From the NCBI GenBank assembly GCA_907163375.1, contig CAJQUW010000892.1, forward strand, positions 36,001-100,000: 64,000 nt of DNA, read 5' to 3'. The notes below the pieces were generated by a model, which was given only the letters and a program-made list of their open reading frames with translations, was not told the origin of the DNA and made no database searches. Both the position numbers and the translations under genes were made by a program. This document shows positions 1 through 10,892 of this stretch, piece by piece. The DNA comes from Prostheceraeus crozeri (lineage: Eukaryota; Platyhelminthes; Polycladida; Euryleptidae). Each line of letters begins with the position of its first letter. Position 1 is the stretch's first letter.

Positions 1-2747
1 CTGCTTGAAACTCATTCGTACTTCCATCCTATCGCTATGAGCACCACAGAGATGTCACCTGTCAACCTCGTAAATGCAAGCTGAGTGCTGATGCATTACA
101 TGTAGAACATCCAAATTCGTGGAGGACGAAAGTGAGCAGATTTGCGTTTGTAGACCTATTTTGTTAAGTCAAATATCAGTTTCTGCAAAATAATCGGTGG
201 GAAATTTTGTTCAGAAATAAAATGCACACTTATGTTTATTTAAAGAAATTTCTGCAGCTTTTTAAGCATATTTCTTGCGGCCGAGGCAGAGCTAAATGAA
301 TGATTTTTTTATAAATTTGGATTAAGGGCCGTTCTTCCGCAGAAAACTAAGTAATAAATATAAAGAATGAAAAACTAAACTTGTATGTGTGTTTCCTAAA
401 TTTTCGCACTGAGGCTTGATTGCGGGCTATACAAATAATTGTATATTTATTACTTCGTTTTGTGCGGAAGAAAAGCCCTTCAGTCAAATTTATAAAAACT
501 CTTTCTACAACTTGTTATGCGAGGGGCAAATGATCATGTCAATAGCTGTTTGTACAAGTCAATTGTTTATCTGTTCTGTGACTCCTGAAGTTCCGGCTTT
601 CCACTTCATCGTCCAACTGTCAAACAAGTTATTTTTTAAGATATAAGCAAATGCCGTGAAACAGACAGAAAATATTATCGTTAAGCTTGGAAATCTAAGC
701 TCATGATTGAGGGCGGATCTTCTTTGCTGTCAACATTTTCATGGATAATTTTCTCTCAATAAATAATCATCGTGTTAATTCAATATGTTAAAGATCCTGC
801 TTAGAAACAGGCAGCGATCAGAATGACTTCTTGCAAAAATGATTTCTTCATTTGGCAGGGTCTTTAGGAAACCGCCGACATGTTTATAAATTGAGGAATG
901 TAGAATGTGAGGGAGTCTGTCATGCATTAACTCTTATCCTCGTTGTGTGTAGGTTCTTCAAATCTGCCAATCTCTTTCAGAACGTGAACAGAAATGCAAT
1001 AATGTTAGCATGCAATATGGTAATACTCCTTCAGTGAATTATTAGTATGAACTATAACCATTCAGACTCCTAATTATTGATACACTATATTGTTAGCTTT
1101 ATAAATAATTAAAGGCTTAAGATCAGTTTGTTGAGTGCGTGCTGCTTATGGTTTAGCTTTACAACGTATCTTGACTCCTTCCATTCTACAATACAACTTA
1201 CCAGTATCCATTTTGAAGCAAATTATGAATGATCTAAAAAACCACTGTGGCTACCCCTATGATCCTTTCCAATTACATTCCAAGTAATCATAGTGCATTC
1301 GTCGAACTGATTGTAAATGTACATTAGATGATTGATTTAGAGATGTCAAAAATAACAGTATTTTTACCCGATCATGAAACCAAGTTTCACATTTTAAACG
1401 TACATGGCGGCCAAACGCATCTCCGACATGAGTGCTTGGAATTCAATTGAATAGAGAACGACAATAACTCCAGGCGAATACCCTAATAACTAGCAGTCAT
1501 AATGAGTGATAATCTCAATTTGCCATTTTTCTTCTGAAACATGCCTGCCGAAATAGTAGGCTGACCCTGTCTAGAACAAGTCTATCTTGAGGCTCGACTC
1601 TACGATTGGCCAATTTTATTCGAACAGGTCCATCTTTATGTTTGGTTCGATATTGTTTCGAGACATGAACGTTGAAGCATGTTCTACATTTGAAAAAGTG
1701 ATGTGCAGCCAAGACGCGGACGATGCAAACTTTAATTGAAAAGAATAGGGTGTGAATAAAACCTACTGATACTTTAATAGGAGAATATGTGGTCTCTAAA
1801 CATTTGAAGTTGTCGACTAGGGCAGTAGAAAATGGGAAATGAATCAAAAAAAATGTTTTTCTAAGACAAAAATTAAGATATCAAATCTCAACAGACCATT
1901 GTGGTAAAATTGGCCGAAAGTGCAGTTGCACAAGATATTGATCATCTTAATATTTTGGCCGCATTTTTTCGAAATTTGAATGGAATGATCACTTCTAATT
2001 TATTGACAGTAAAAAATGCGTCAAATAGAGTCTCTACGAGGAGGTAATGTAAGTATGGCGTGCTCAGGCAGACGCATGTTTCAAACAGTAATTAAGAAAA
2101 AAGACCCATCTGCCGTAAAATTCAGTAGACGATCTACGAAGAGAGTCAGAGAGTTTTGGGGATATTGTGCTGCAGCTTAATACATCCGATTTAAGAATTC
2201 TTATTGTGTATTTATAAGACTTATCCTGCTGTATGGTTTCAGCACATTTTGCAATGCTCCTAGCCGTGACGATCTAAATAAAATGGCGACCTGGTTAAGA
2301 CCTAAATGATCTACAGTAAGTATTGACATCATCATTTTCAGCAGGAGATTTTAATGTGTCAACGAATGTTTAGAAATGTCTTTATGGTTCGATTGCATCA
2401 CTGGAGATCACTTTATATTGGAAGTTTCAATCAAGAACCAGAAATCGCCGTGAACTGAAGTGCCTGGTGGCAGATTGTTCGATTTCACTATTTCGATTTA
2501 TACAAGCATTTTTGATTTTGAATTCGTCACTTCGCGTAATGTGATAAACTCCCTTGAGGGACAATGAAGTTATTAATTATTATTGAGCATTCAATTGAAA
2601 TATTAGAGAAACGGTGAATAGAGATTGACGAGAGATACAGTCCGTTTCATAAAAAGTGGATCATCCTAAAATTTGACTAAATAAAACATAAGTATAATAC
2701 AGAAAGCATTTTTCATGTTATTTCATGTCCCGGCCCTACCCTTATTG
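1..2747. other. non-coding region upstream of first exon, no recognisable feature
   Basis: AT-rich sequence without a convincing gene on either strand. Short open frames exist (for example 416-646 + and 1515-1847 -), but none shows a domain, splice context or family resemblance that I recognise. It is probably an intron of the same Fat-like gene or its upstream flank. Confidence 0.5.
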
Positions 2748-2990
2748 TCAATGATTCGATGATATCGTTGATTTTGACTGATCTAACTTTCTCCACTCTC
2801 TTTTTAACAGTGACGTAAGTTGTGATACGCCATCTGTAGGTAGCAGTGAACGACGAACGTTACGTTTTAGAATACTCCATACATTTTCTTTGGAATTCAG
2901 ATCAGGAGAACGAGCTGGCCAAGATAATGTCCTAAGCCCTAATTGAGACTTGCATAAATTGACTCTGTCATTTGGCCAATGTTCTGAAGT
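2748..2990 (-). pseudogene. Tc1/mariner transposase remnant (C-terminal DDE part)
   Basis: On the minus strand an open frame of about 80 codons ends at a stop at 2748-2750. It contains GLRTLSWPARSPDLNSKENVW, which matches the signature around the last catalytic acidic residue of Tc1-type transposases (usually WPxQSPDLNPIENxW). It continues with ILKRNVRR and a basic tail typical of that C-terminus. The family protein is about 340 residues, so only the last quarter is readable. An in-frame stop lies just upstream, and no terminal inverted repeats were found. The usual PIEN has become SKEN. This is a dead fragment. Tc1/mariner assignment is firm; the subfamily is not determined. Confidence 0.85.
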
Positions 2991-4044
2991 TCAGGCCATT
3001 GGTCCAAATGCCAGCTGACACTTTGCCTTTGTGAAATTGTTTTCAACCGGTGAGAGAAAGCAATCAGGAGTGCTGCCAACACCACCGCAACGCTATGGAA
3101 CATGAAGTCCAGTTAATCACATGTATGGTGCTATACTGGCTCTGATTATTTTTGTTTTGCTTGATAGCTTTTGGCTTGTAGAACAACATATTACATAACA
3201 AAGGAAACAAATGTAATTTATAAGAGTGAGGTATGATTTTGTGTAACATTGCTAAATGAAGACAACTCAATATTCATGCTTGAACAACTGACATATCTTC
3301 CAAATTCAAGTTTTTTTATGTAGTAGCTGCATCTTGGCAACAGTAAAACTGAAATAAGTACAAAAATATCATTCATTGAACGATAGATTTGTACATTTGT
3401 TATTGAAGTTCATACGGACACCCTTTCCCTTCAGTTCTCACCTTTGAAAGACGCTTTAATAAGTTGTAAATCAGGTACTAACTGTTTTAACGAATATGTG
3501 ATATTAACAGACATGGGAAGTGTCTCTCTCTCTTCAGAATTTTATATTAGAGTGTATTTCGTATAATGGTAATTTTGTTTCGTCAAATGATTTATGGCAG
3601 TTGTGGTGTTCGATGCCCCAAATGTAGGAGAAATCGGGTTACCAGCTCTCCATCTTCACCGGCTACAACTCTCTCTGGTAAACCTCGGCTGAGATTGTCT
3701 CGAATTCAATCCGTGAGATAACATTTGTCCGGCCAGACGCTTTCTAGGCGTGAAATGAAAGTTTCGAATGTTCTCAGTATAATGTTGATATGATGCTCCT
3801 TCACCAATTGCAGTGAAAACCAATTATGGTTGTAGACAGGAAGAAGATTTTAGAAGGGATTAGAGTCAGAATCTAATTGAAGGGTTTTGGGATAATTGAA
3901 TGTCTGTTCTCTATGATATTATCATCGACCTGTAGCTGACTTTTATTTCTTCGATTAGTAGAACTCATTAATAAAGGTGCGATGCATGATGGCAACATAG
4001 ATTGATTATCACAAGTTGTGATATCATAGACTTGATGAGGACTT
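2991..4044. other. intergenic or intronic DNA between transposon remnants
   Basis: No gene recognised. The stretch around 3590-3740 is richer in GC than its surroundings but shows no domain or RNA fold that I can support. Confidence 0.4.
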
Positions 4045-4047
4045 CAT

Positions 4048-4076
4048 GGGCCTATTCTTCGATTGATAACAAGTGT
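4048..4076 (+). repeat. left terminal inverted repeat of Harbinger element
   Basis: 29 bp, exact reverse complement of 5226-5254 by direct comparison; preceded by CAT. Confidence 0.9.
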
Positions 4077-4261
4077 TATAACTAGTAACGTTAACTAGTT
4101 AACCAGTAATTTCAGTTTTTCGGTATAAAAAGTGTACGATATAACGAGTTTTGTAAAACAAGTAACTTATAACAAGTGTAATGGATCATAACAAGTGTTT
4201 GTGTCCTTGAATCACACATATTATATCCTTCACTTGTCATGATTCTAAGAATTTTTGACGA

Positions 4262-4882
4262 GTGAATGTAGAAGCGTTATATCATTTAGTTATGGATTTG
4301 CATTCAAGACGGTCGCGCGAATATCATGTGAGAGTTAACTTTTCGCTGTGGAATAGTGAGTTCAAAGAGCGCTTTCGATTTTCATGTGCTAAAGTTGAAG
4401 AGATATTGACTGATATTGTTGTTTATCTAAAGAACGATAAGGAATTCTATTATGGTCTCGAACCACATCATCGCTTTCTCCTTGCTCTAAGGTATTACGC
4501 CAGTGGAGACTTTTGCTACAGTGTCGGGGATTCACATGGGATTTCGAAGACAGCAGTGCACGCTTCTGTTTCAAGGGTCACAGTGATTCTTAATGAAGTA
4601 TATTTTGAAGAAGTAGTAGCATGGCCGGCCTATTTTCGATCAATCTTTGTAGGAGAAGCTTCTTACCAGTGGTCTCGAATTTCGGAGGCATTTCGTTGTC
4701 AATTAAAGAAAAGTTGTTTCTCGTTAGGTGAATGCGTACACAAAATCTATAATGACAATAAGTGTCACGCAATCGTCAAGGTGATCGAAATATCCAATCA
4801 GAAACTACGTCGAATTCCACCGACTCCGAGTCGCGCGCTTCAGTCATGGAAGAACTTGCGGACATGCGTGCTCTTCACATAA
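4262..4882 (+). pseudogene. Harbinger transposase N-terminal fragment (HARBI1-like)
   Basis: An open frame of 206 codons lies within the terminal inverted repeats. Residues 38-60 (RFSCAKVEEILTDI) and 69-112 (LLALRYYASGDF, VGDSHGISKTAVHASVSRV) match the N-terminal helix-turn-helix region of HARBI1-like transposases, which binds the transposon ends. The family protein is about 350 residues with a DDE nuclease domain after the WP motif (here WPAYF near residue 121). Nothing after residue ~130 resembles that domain, so the catalytic part is missing. An overlapping frame (about 4780-4950) reads TDSESRASVMEELADMRALH, an acidic then helical stretch that could derive from the companion Myb-like protein of Harbinger elements. 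This would fit a large internal deletion joining the two genes, but it is inference. Confidence 0.8.
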
Positions 4883-5225
4883 AGCTGATCCTTCATGTAA
4901 AGCAATTAGGCGCAAAATATCGAATGACGGTACAGATTTTTTTGATGTAGTACAAATATATATATATATATTATCACAACTGTTAACTAAAACATTTAGT
5001 TATAACGGGACGTTTTTGATGTTCTACGGTAGTTGTTTAATTTGCATTATTTCAGCTTCGGTGGACTGAAATGGTGAATGATTTTATGTGAAACTAACCA
5101 ATGACGATCGCTGTTATAAACTTAGTGTACGTGTTATCTTATAACAAGTGTATAGAATTTGCATCGAAGAATTGCGTTACTGATTACCTATTATAAATCA
5201 CTCTTTACTAGTTGCTTGTTATTAC

Positions 5226-5254
5226 ACACTTGTTATCAATCGAAGAATAGGCCC
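5226..5254 (-). repeat. right terminal inverted repeat of Harbinger element
   Basis: 29 bp, exact reverse complement of 4048-4076; followed by CAT. Confidence 0.9.
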
Positions 5255-5257
5255 CAT

Positions 5258-5972
5258 GACGAGGAGTATTCAATACTCAACATAGTAAGCAGTTGATTGC
5301 TTTGGTCATTAAGCTAGACAGTCTCAGTCGACACATGGTCACAGCCAATCTTATCACTCAGTTCCAATTCATAAGGGTAATATTTGATACAAAATATTTG
5401 AGTAGAAACATTAAAGATGAAATTTGTAATCAAAGCTAAGAGAAAATGTAGCAAAGGTTTTGGCGTGATGGAAATCTTAAAGTTTTCAGTTAATTATAAG
5501 TTGATTGATTAAATCGTTTAAAAAGCAATTAAACATCGATGAAAAGATTTTATTGTTATCATATATTGTTCTCCATTTTGCCATTGATAGGCCAAGACTG
5601 AGCAGTTTTAATTCGTTATCACGAGAAAGCTTCATTGAGTTCAATAACTGGCTGATCCATTCAATGATGACAACAATATCATGTTTGTGAACCTAGGAAT
5701 TGAATGACATTTTCATTCTTCATTAGGAGTACTTCAATCAATTATTCAAATTGCCAAGAATACATGCATACCGTATATAATAAAATCATACATAAAGTTT
5801 ATATTCTAACTCAAATGAGTGCTGAGTTTCATAATCAACATGACAACGTAGAGGTTGCAGGAGCCCTTGGGTTCTAAGAGCCAAATTCACTCGTTATCTG
5901 AAGCAAAGAACAGCATAATGGAATGAATAGCCAACAACTCTAAAATACATATGCGGATACAATCGGACATGC
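5258..5972. other. non-coding stretch, nothing recognised
   Basis: AT-rich DNA between the Harbinger element and the Penelope scrap; no supported gene or repeat. Confidence 0.4.
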
Positions 5973-6287
5973 CTACGCAACATTGATTCTAACTAAAACA
6001 TTTGAGTAATGAGACATAAACTTACAACCTGCTGTATGATTAGGCCTAGGTTGTTTCTGTTTCATCTTTATTGCTTCTACAATTCCGATTTTGGAATTTG
6101 TATTTCCTTTGCATTTTATAAGAAATTGATTAGTTGTGTCCTGAATACAATAGTTGCAATTATTTACATGGTCCTTTGCTGTGATGTTCGTTCTTTCATG
6201 CTCATCTATCCTCTGGTGAGGTCTTCGCTTTGCGTTGGCAATGTAAGCATGGCCTCCAGTATCACCCATGCACGAGAATTCATACAT
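5973..6287 (-). pseudogene. Penelope-like element GIY-YIG endonuclease remnant
   Basis: An open frame of 104 codons. Near the start it reads MYEFSC then GHAYIANAKRRPHQRIDEH, the layout of the GIY-YIG nuclease at the C-terminus of Penelope-like reverse transcriptases (VYxFxC, YIGxTxRxLxxRIxEH). Later IGIVEAIKMKQKQPRPN matches the family's closing segment (LEAxxIKxxKPxLN) with the catalytic Glu region. YIG has become YIA and the first Gly of GIY is not evident, so activity is doubtful. No reverse transcriptase precedes it on this strand. It is an isolated 3' fragment, as expected from 5'-truncated Penelope copies. Homology is moderate; a diverged host GIY-YIG gene is less likely. Confidence 0.65.
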
Positions 6288-7725
6288 AACGCATGACTAT
6301 AGATAACTACATGTACTTACTTATTAGAGAAGAATTTCAGGTAACAAGCGAATATGCATACCCGAATGAAAATTGATTTATCCAAAATAGTTGCTCTCTT
6401 ACATTTTACTAGAACGGGAGATTTTTAATTTCTTACTGCGGATCAGATGGCATCTTCCCTGTTATATTCTGCTAACAACTTCCAAAGATATAAAAATACT
6501 GTATAATTGTAAATTATTTATACTAAATTGCATGGGGCAATTCGAAGTATAACATATTACACCAAGAATGGCCTCACTACAATTAATGTATCTTAAATAC
6601 TGTCGTTATAGAAAACGCGCCAAAATACACGTAGGTATTTTTCAATCCATTCTTATCATCAAGCCGAGGAAATTTGATTTGTTATATTGATTTATATATT
6701 TTGACATTTGCAGTCGTTATTCATGTTGAATGATAATTGAGTCAAATCTAGAAAGTTTTACAGAAACATTTTGAAACAGAGAGCAATTTTCGGTTCTGTG
6801 AATCCTTTTATTTTTCTCAATAGATATGATGAAAGTCCCATTTGATTTAGATCAAAGTTTTCGCCTGAATAGTTTGTGAGCCCTTTGAAAGTCATAATGA
6901 TTACCAGAAATGACATTCTTACTGAACATGTTAGGTTGCGATAAACTGAATACGTGCTGTGGACTGGCGATGAAAATAGAACGCTATCGTGGCCTGGAAA
7001 TTCAAGGGAATGTTAGCATGGTTAGGAAGCTAATCAGTTTGGCTCTGTACGGCTATATGGAGTCAATTTTCTTATCCTTATAATCATGCGACCTGTAAAG
7101 GACAAATTGCAATAACAACTGTAGATCTGAGATAATACCAATCAAGTGAAAAGGCGCAATAGCCATAAATGCAAGTCGTAACTCAAGAAGTCAGATTGGA
7201 TGTGTGAAGAGCGAGAAGACTTTACCAATTATCTTTCTTCATAAAGTTGCGAATATTGCAATAAAGATCGGCCAAGGAAGTGAGCAACTGATTTAAACAC
7301 AAGTAAACAAAAATATTCAATGACACTTTTCTTGAATCAGATAAATGACTTAAATTTATGTGTATCACTGAGATAGCGAAGTTACTTTAAGGTTATTATA
7401 TCTCAGAAGGCATCGATACATTTAAACTTTCCTGTACGAAATACCACGTTGGATATTGAAGTTTGCTTCGGCAGAACTTGATAAAACTTTTGATCCATTC
7501 ACATACACGGTATATCATAATGATTACGTATCCTCAGCAGATCTTTTCTACCAATTTGTCGTCTCGATTAGAAAACTGTGTTTTTTGGCAATAGTACCAC
7601 GAAGCTGTCAGATATCTGATAAGAGGAAGTTTGTCCAACCCAGAGGGGATGAGTAAGTGAACGAAGTTGCGGATTACAAATTCAAGTAATGAGATGTTTT
7701 CTTACTATTCTCTACGCAACATGCA
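6288..7725. other. non-coding stretch, nothing recognised
   Basis: AT-rich; short open frames such as 7456-7656 lack any recognisable feature. Confidence 0.4.
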
Positions 7726-7733
7726 GGTCAGAG

Positions 7734-8153
7734 GGGGTCGTCCCGGATTAGCGAATTCTCAGACATATGCTGTTACATAATCATTTATCAGATTAGATGT
7801 ACTGTACAAAAAATCCGGGCTTCAATTTCATTTCGGAAGGAATTTAATGATAATGATAAAATCTATACGATATAATAATAATAAAACATATGAGGATGAC
7901 ATATGTAGAGCTTACTAATATACAATGTGCATTAAATATCGTAACTATGCCTACTGTAATTGAGAAGAATCATCCATGCGAAGATCTTTATTTTTCAAAA
8001 TCTCATTATTATTATCATTATCATTAAATTCCTTCCGAAATAAAATTGAAGCCCGGATTATTTGTGCAGTATATCTAATCTGATAAATGATTATGTAACA
8101 GTATGTGTCTGAGAATTCGCTGTTATGGGAATTCGCTATTTCGGGTCGGAGCC
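7734..8153. mobile_element. 420-bp foldback MITE with 110-bp inverted arms and 8-bp target duplication
   Basis: Positions 7750-7859 and 8012-8121 are reverse complements over 110 bp, with six mismatches by eye, around a 152-bp AT-rich spacer. Beyond the arms the ends remain roughly complementary (GGGGTCGTCCCGGATTAGCG against the reverse complement GGCTCCGACCCGAAATAGCG). On the right the AGCGAATTC block is duplicated. The exact 8-mer GGTCAGAG flanks both sides (7726-7733 and 8154-8161), the duplication length made by hAT-like and some other DNA transposons. There is no coding capacity. The superfamily is uncertain. Confidence 0.8.
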
Positions 8154-8231
8154 GGTCAGAGATTCACGAAAGACGACCGATTTATTGATGGATGTCAAGT
8201 AAGACAACAGAGTCTGACATAAACACACAGC

Positions 8232-8420
8232 TTCATATCACAGTGACTAGGAACTTTGGAGGGGGTGGGGTGGTAGTGGTGGGTTTACCCGACCCCGTCC
8301 CGCGGATAGGGGCGTGGCGGGACGCCACGGAAGCCGAGGAGGCGGGTAACCCCCACGGGCGATGCCAAGAATCAATAAGAGATCCTGAGGACCCGAAGAT
8401 GACCTCCGAAGTCACACGTA
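8232..8420 (+). other. GC-rich, G-run-rich patch of unknown origin
   Basis: A run of G-rich DNA (GGAGGGGGTGGGGTGG near 8258) is followed by CG-rich sequence with many CpG dinucleotides (about 8285-8360), in sharp contrast to the AT-rich surroundings. An open frame of 97 codons (8192-8485 +) crosses it, with GNPHGRCQESIRDPEDPKMT and a basic RRRKGRTRAQQKG stretch. I recognise no family. It could be the 5' part of a retroelement or a CpG-rich regulatory patch, and the G runs could form a two-tier quadruplex. Confidence 0.45.
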
Positions 8421-9300
8421 GAAGAAAGGGAAGGACGAGAGCACAGCAAAAAGGAACTTGTCTCATCCTAGAATGGGAGGATTGAGGTTAAAATTTCATT
8501 TTGAACTAACACATCAGTCTATGAGTGAAAGTAAACTACATTTGCAATACATAAGCTCTTCATTTCTGATTCTTGATTTATGTAAATCAATGCAAGTCAA
8601 TCGAAATAGTGCTGTGTTGTGTTTTGTGTTTCTTGATTTCTTTGTGTTTTGTCTTCTATCACGATCGTGGCTTGCATCATCTGCTAGTAACCACATCGAA
8701 TCTCTCCAACAACAGGTTCAAGCGCTGTTGATGGGCATTAATCGCCTTGCAATAGGTCCATCATATCAAAGAATCAGCAAAAAATATATAATCCGGATAG
8801 GATGGGTGGATTACTGTCTTGACTTAATGGTAGAATACTCAATCTTCTTGTCTTCTTCCACCACTCTTTTCAGTCAATCAAGTGATAAGAAAGTTTACGT
8901 AAATAAATTGATTTGAAGGTTTCCTGATAACATCACTATGACAGCCTGATAGACATTGAATTTAAACTTGTATCGTCCGAAATATTCCCTTATTACAAAT
9001 TACATAAGTTTATCGAATGAATCTCTGACTCACTTCCACCGTCAAGAATCAACTAAGAGTTACTGCGGATTCACAATTTCAACATTTATTAATTTCACGT
9101 TTAAATTCCGTGTTAGATTGTATTTTTGATGAGAGGCTTGTGTCATCACATTTCCATATAAGTCGTGTTAGCCGCCAAGTGGATCCATGATGAGAAAACA
9201 GTTATCTCATTGAGTATCTGGCTGTTGTCTAGTAATTATTTAACTACCGCTGTAAGTATTCATTGCTTCTAGTATTAGGGGCACTTATAAGAGACGTGTA
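8421..9300. other. non-coding stretch, one unexplained open frame
   Basis: An open frame at 8458-8916 (+) has a hydrophobic run (VLCFVFLDFFVFCLLSRSW) and a short helical stretch (IESLQQQVQALLMGI). There is no family resemblance and no splice or start context that decides it. I treat it as probably not a gene. Confidence 0.3.
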
Positions 9301-9307
9301 TTCACTA

Positions 9308-9435
9308 GAGGTGGTAGGATAGCTCAGGTGGTTAAGGGCCACGCTTCGTTGCGGAAGTGCAGAAGGTCCAGGGTTCGAGTCTGTCCGCCTCGGGAGGCAC
9401 CTGTATTGTCTTCGACACGTTCATCTTTCTTAAAG
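9308..9435 (+). repeat. tRNA-like SINE head
   Basis: The sequence has a good RNA polymerase III box A (TAGCTCAGGTGG at 9320-9331) and box B (GGTTCGAGTCT at 9372-9382). GAGGTGG at 9308-9314 can pair with CCGCCTC at 9385-9391 like an acceptor stem (one G-U pair). Box A starts 12 nt into this stem, too far for a normal tRNA, and the T stem pairs poorly. It is best read as a decayed tRNA-derived SINE head with a non-tRNA tail (CACCTGTATTGTCTTCGACA), not a working tRNA gene. Confidence 0.65.
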
Positions 9436-10892
9436 GTACGCATTTCATGCATTTTCATGCAAGAGTTATCAATTTCGCTTAAAGGTTGTTAAGTATTATT
9501 AATTTAGCCTAGTTATCTAATTTCGTTCGTTATTCTGGTTCAGACGGCCTTCCGATTCTTTGAAATCATATTCTGGTTGTCTTAGCTGACATCTGAATAG
9601 CGCGAGTAAATTATGATTTCCTGTCGGCAAAAATAATGTTTTGTTGGGTAATTTCCTATTGTCAGTGTATTGTAAAATTGCAATGACTTGTTACAATAAC
9701 CATTTTGAGATTAACTTCTAATTATGAAGTCTTCAGTTGATACATGAATGATCGACATATTTCTTCAAGACTTCAAAGAAGTTGTCGTGCAATGAATATC
9801 TCAGAGACTAAGTCGCTTTGCCCTGTGAAATGAATTTACTACGCTTTATGCACGTCTTTATTGTTTTATTTGCTCTGCTGTCAACTGGAATGCGTCGTAA
9901 GCACGAATTTTGCTAAACCTAGTTGAAAGTCACGTTTACACTATCAAAATCAATATTCTGGCAAGAAACAATCGTACTTAAGACATATGGTCACCGAAAT
10001 GATTTAACTATTCAAAAATATTTGTTTATCTTCAATTCCAGTGTTGACTTATGATCAGATGCCATTTCCTGCCAAGCGTGACGGATTGCTGAATATTCAG
10101 GATATTCATCAACCCCAAATGAAGCGTTAAGACAGCCGGCTGTATCTGCCAGTCATACAAGAAAAAGAACTTGTAGACTAACATTTGTGAATTGTCACTC
10201 GGAAAAATCGACCGCAGAGAGGTCAATAGAAGGTTTTTCGTGTTCGCCAAAGTGCATCAATGTTCCAGTGGCAATGGGAACGCAGCACCAGATTGACATC
10301 AAGCTTATCGCCGCGTAATAGACAGTCTTCCTCCAAAAGGTGTTATCTAATTCAAAAATCGGTGAATTTAATTCTCTGTCAATATCATTACAAAATCAGA
10401 TATGGGAGTCGGTCGATTCTGCCTGAAGTTGGAGGCAGTTCAAAATATGCATTCATGTTGCATGTTCAATACAAGGATTACCACACTGAATCATTTTTTG
10501 TTCAGCTCATTCGTTGATGTTGACAAGTTATCGATCTATTGACTGATAGTGATTGAACCTCATTATAAATCAGCAATTGGCGACACTACAAGGCTGGAAC
10601 ATGAATAAGAAATCAGGTTTCAGCAAAAAATCAACACATTAAATGAGTTGCCAGATAAAAATTTAACAGTGCTTTTAAGAATTGTGAACGGTTAGAGATG
10701 TAAATATAAGAAGGAGAGACTAAATCTTATTGGAAACACGAATTTTGCCAGTAGCCAACTTAACTATTGCATTTCACTTTATTTGCCAAATTCAATGCAA
10801 GTCCATATCCAATTTATTGAAATATTATTTTCGTATTATATTCACCATATTAATTCTGATGAACATTTCAGTATCTGTCACTCATTTTTCAG
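9436..10892. other. probable intron upstream of the first visible cadherin exon
   Basis: No coding feature recognised. It ends in a good acceptor (CACTCATTTTTCAG) immediately before 10893. Confidence 0.5.

Larger units (their letters stand above)
4048..5254 (+). mobile_element. PIF/Harbinger-type DNA transposon, internally deleted, with TIRs and 3-bp TSD
   Basis: The element is 1,207 bp. Its first 29 bases (GGGCCTATTCTTCGATTGAT and nine more, 4048-4076) recur as an exact reverse complement at the other end (5226-5254). CAT flanks both ends (4045-4047 and 5255-5257), matching the 3-bp target duplication length of the PIF/Harbinger superfamily, although TWA is the usual target. The motif ATAACAAGTG recurs inside both ends (for example near 4162, 4191 and 5140), as expected for subterminal transposase binding sites. 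Inside is a transposase N-terminus (4262-4882) without a DDE catalytic domain, so the copy cannot move itself. Perfect TIRs over 29 bp suggest fairly recent insertion or mobilisation in trans. Confidence 0.88.

Noticed and set aside
1515..1847. Minus-strand frame with CRTCFNVH, considered as a zinc finger
   Set aside because: Cys and His spacing does not fit C2H2, and no second finger is present.
8458..8916. Open frame of 152 codons with a hydrophobic run
   Set aside because: No family resemblance, signal context or splice support; composition fits chance in AT-rich DNA.
9308..9391. Functional tRNA gene
   Set aside because: Box A is displaced, the T stem pairs poorly, and no clear anticodon arm; better read as a SINE head.
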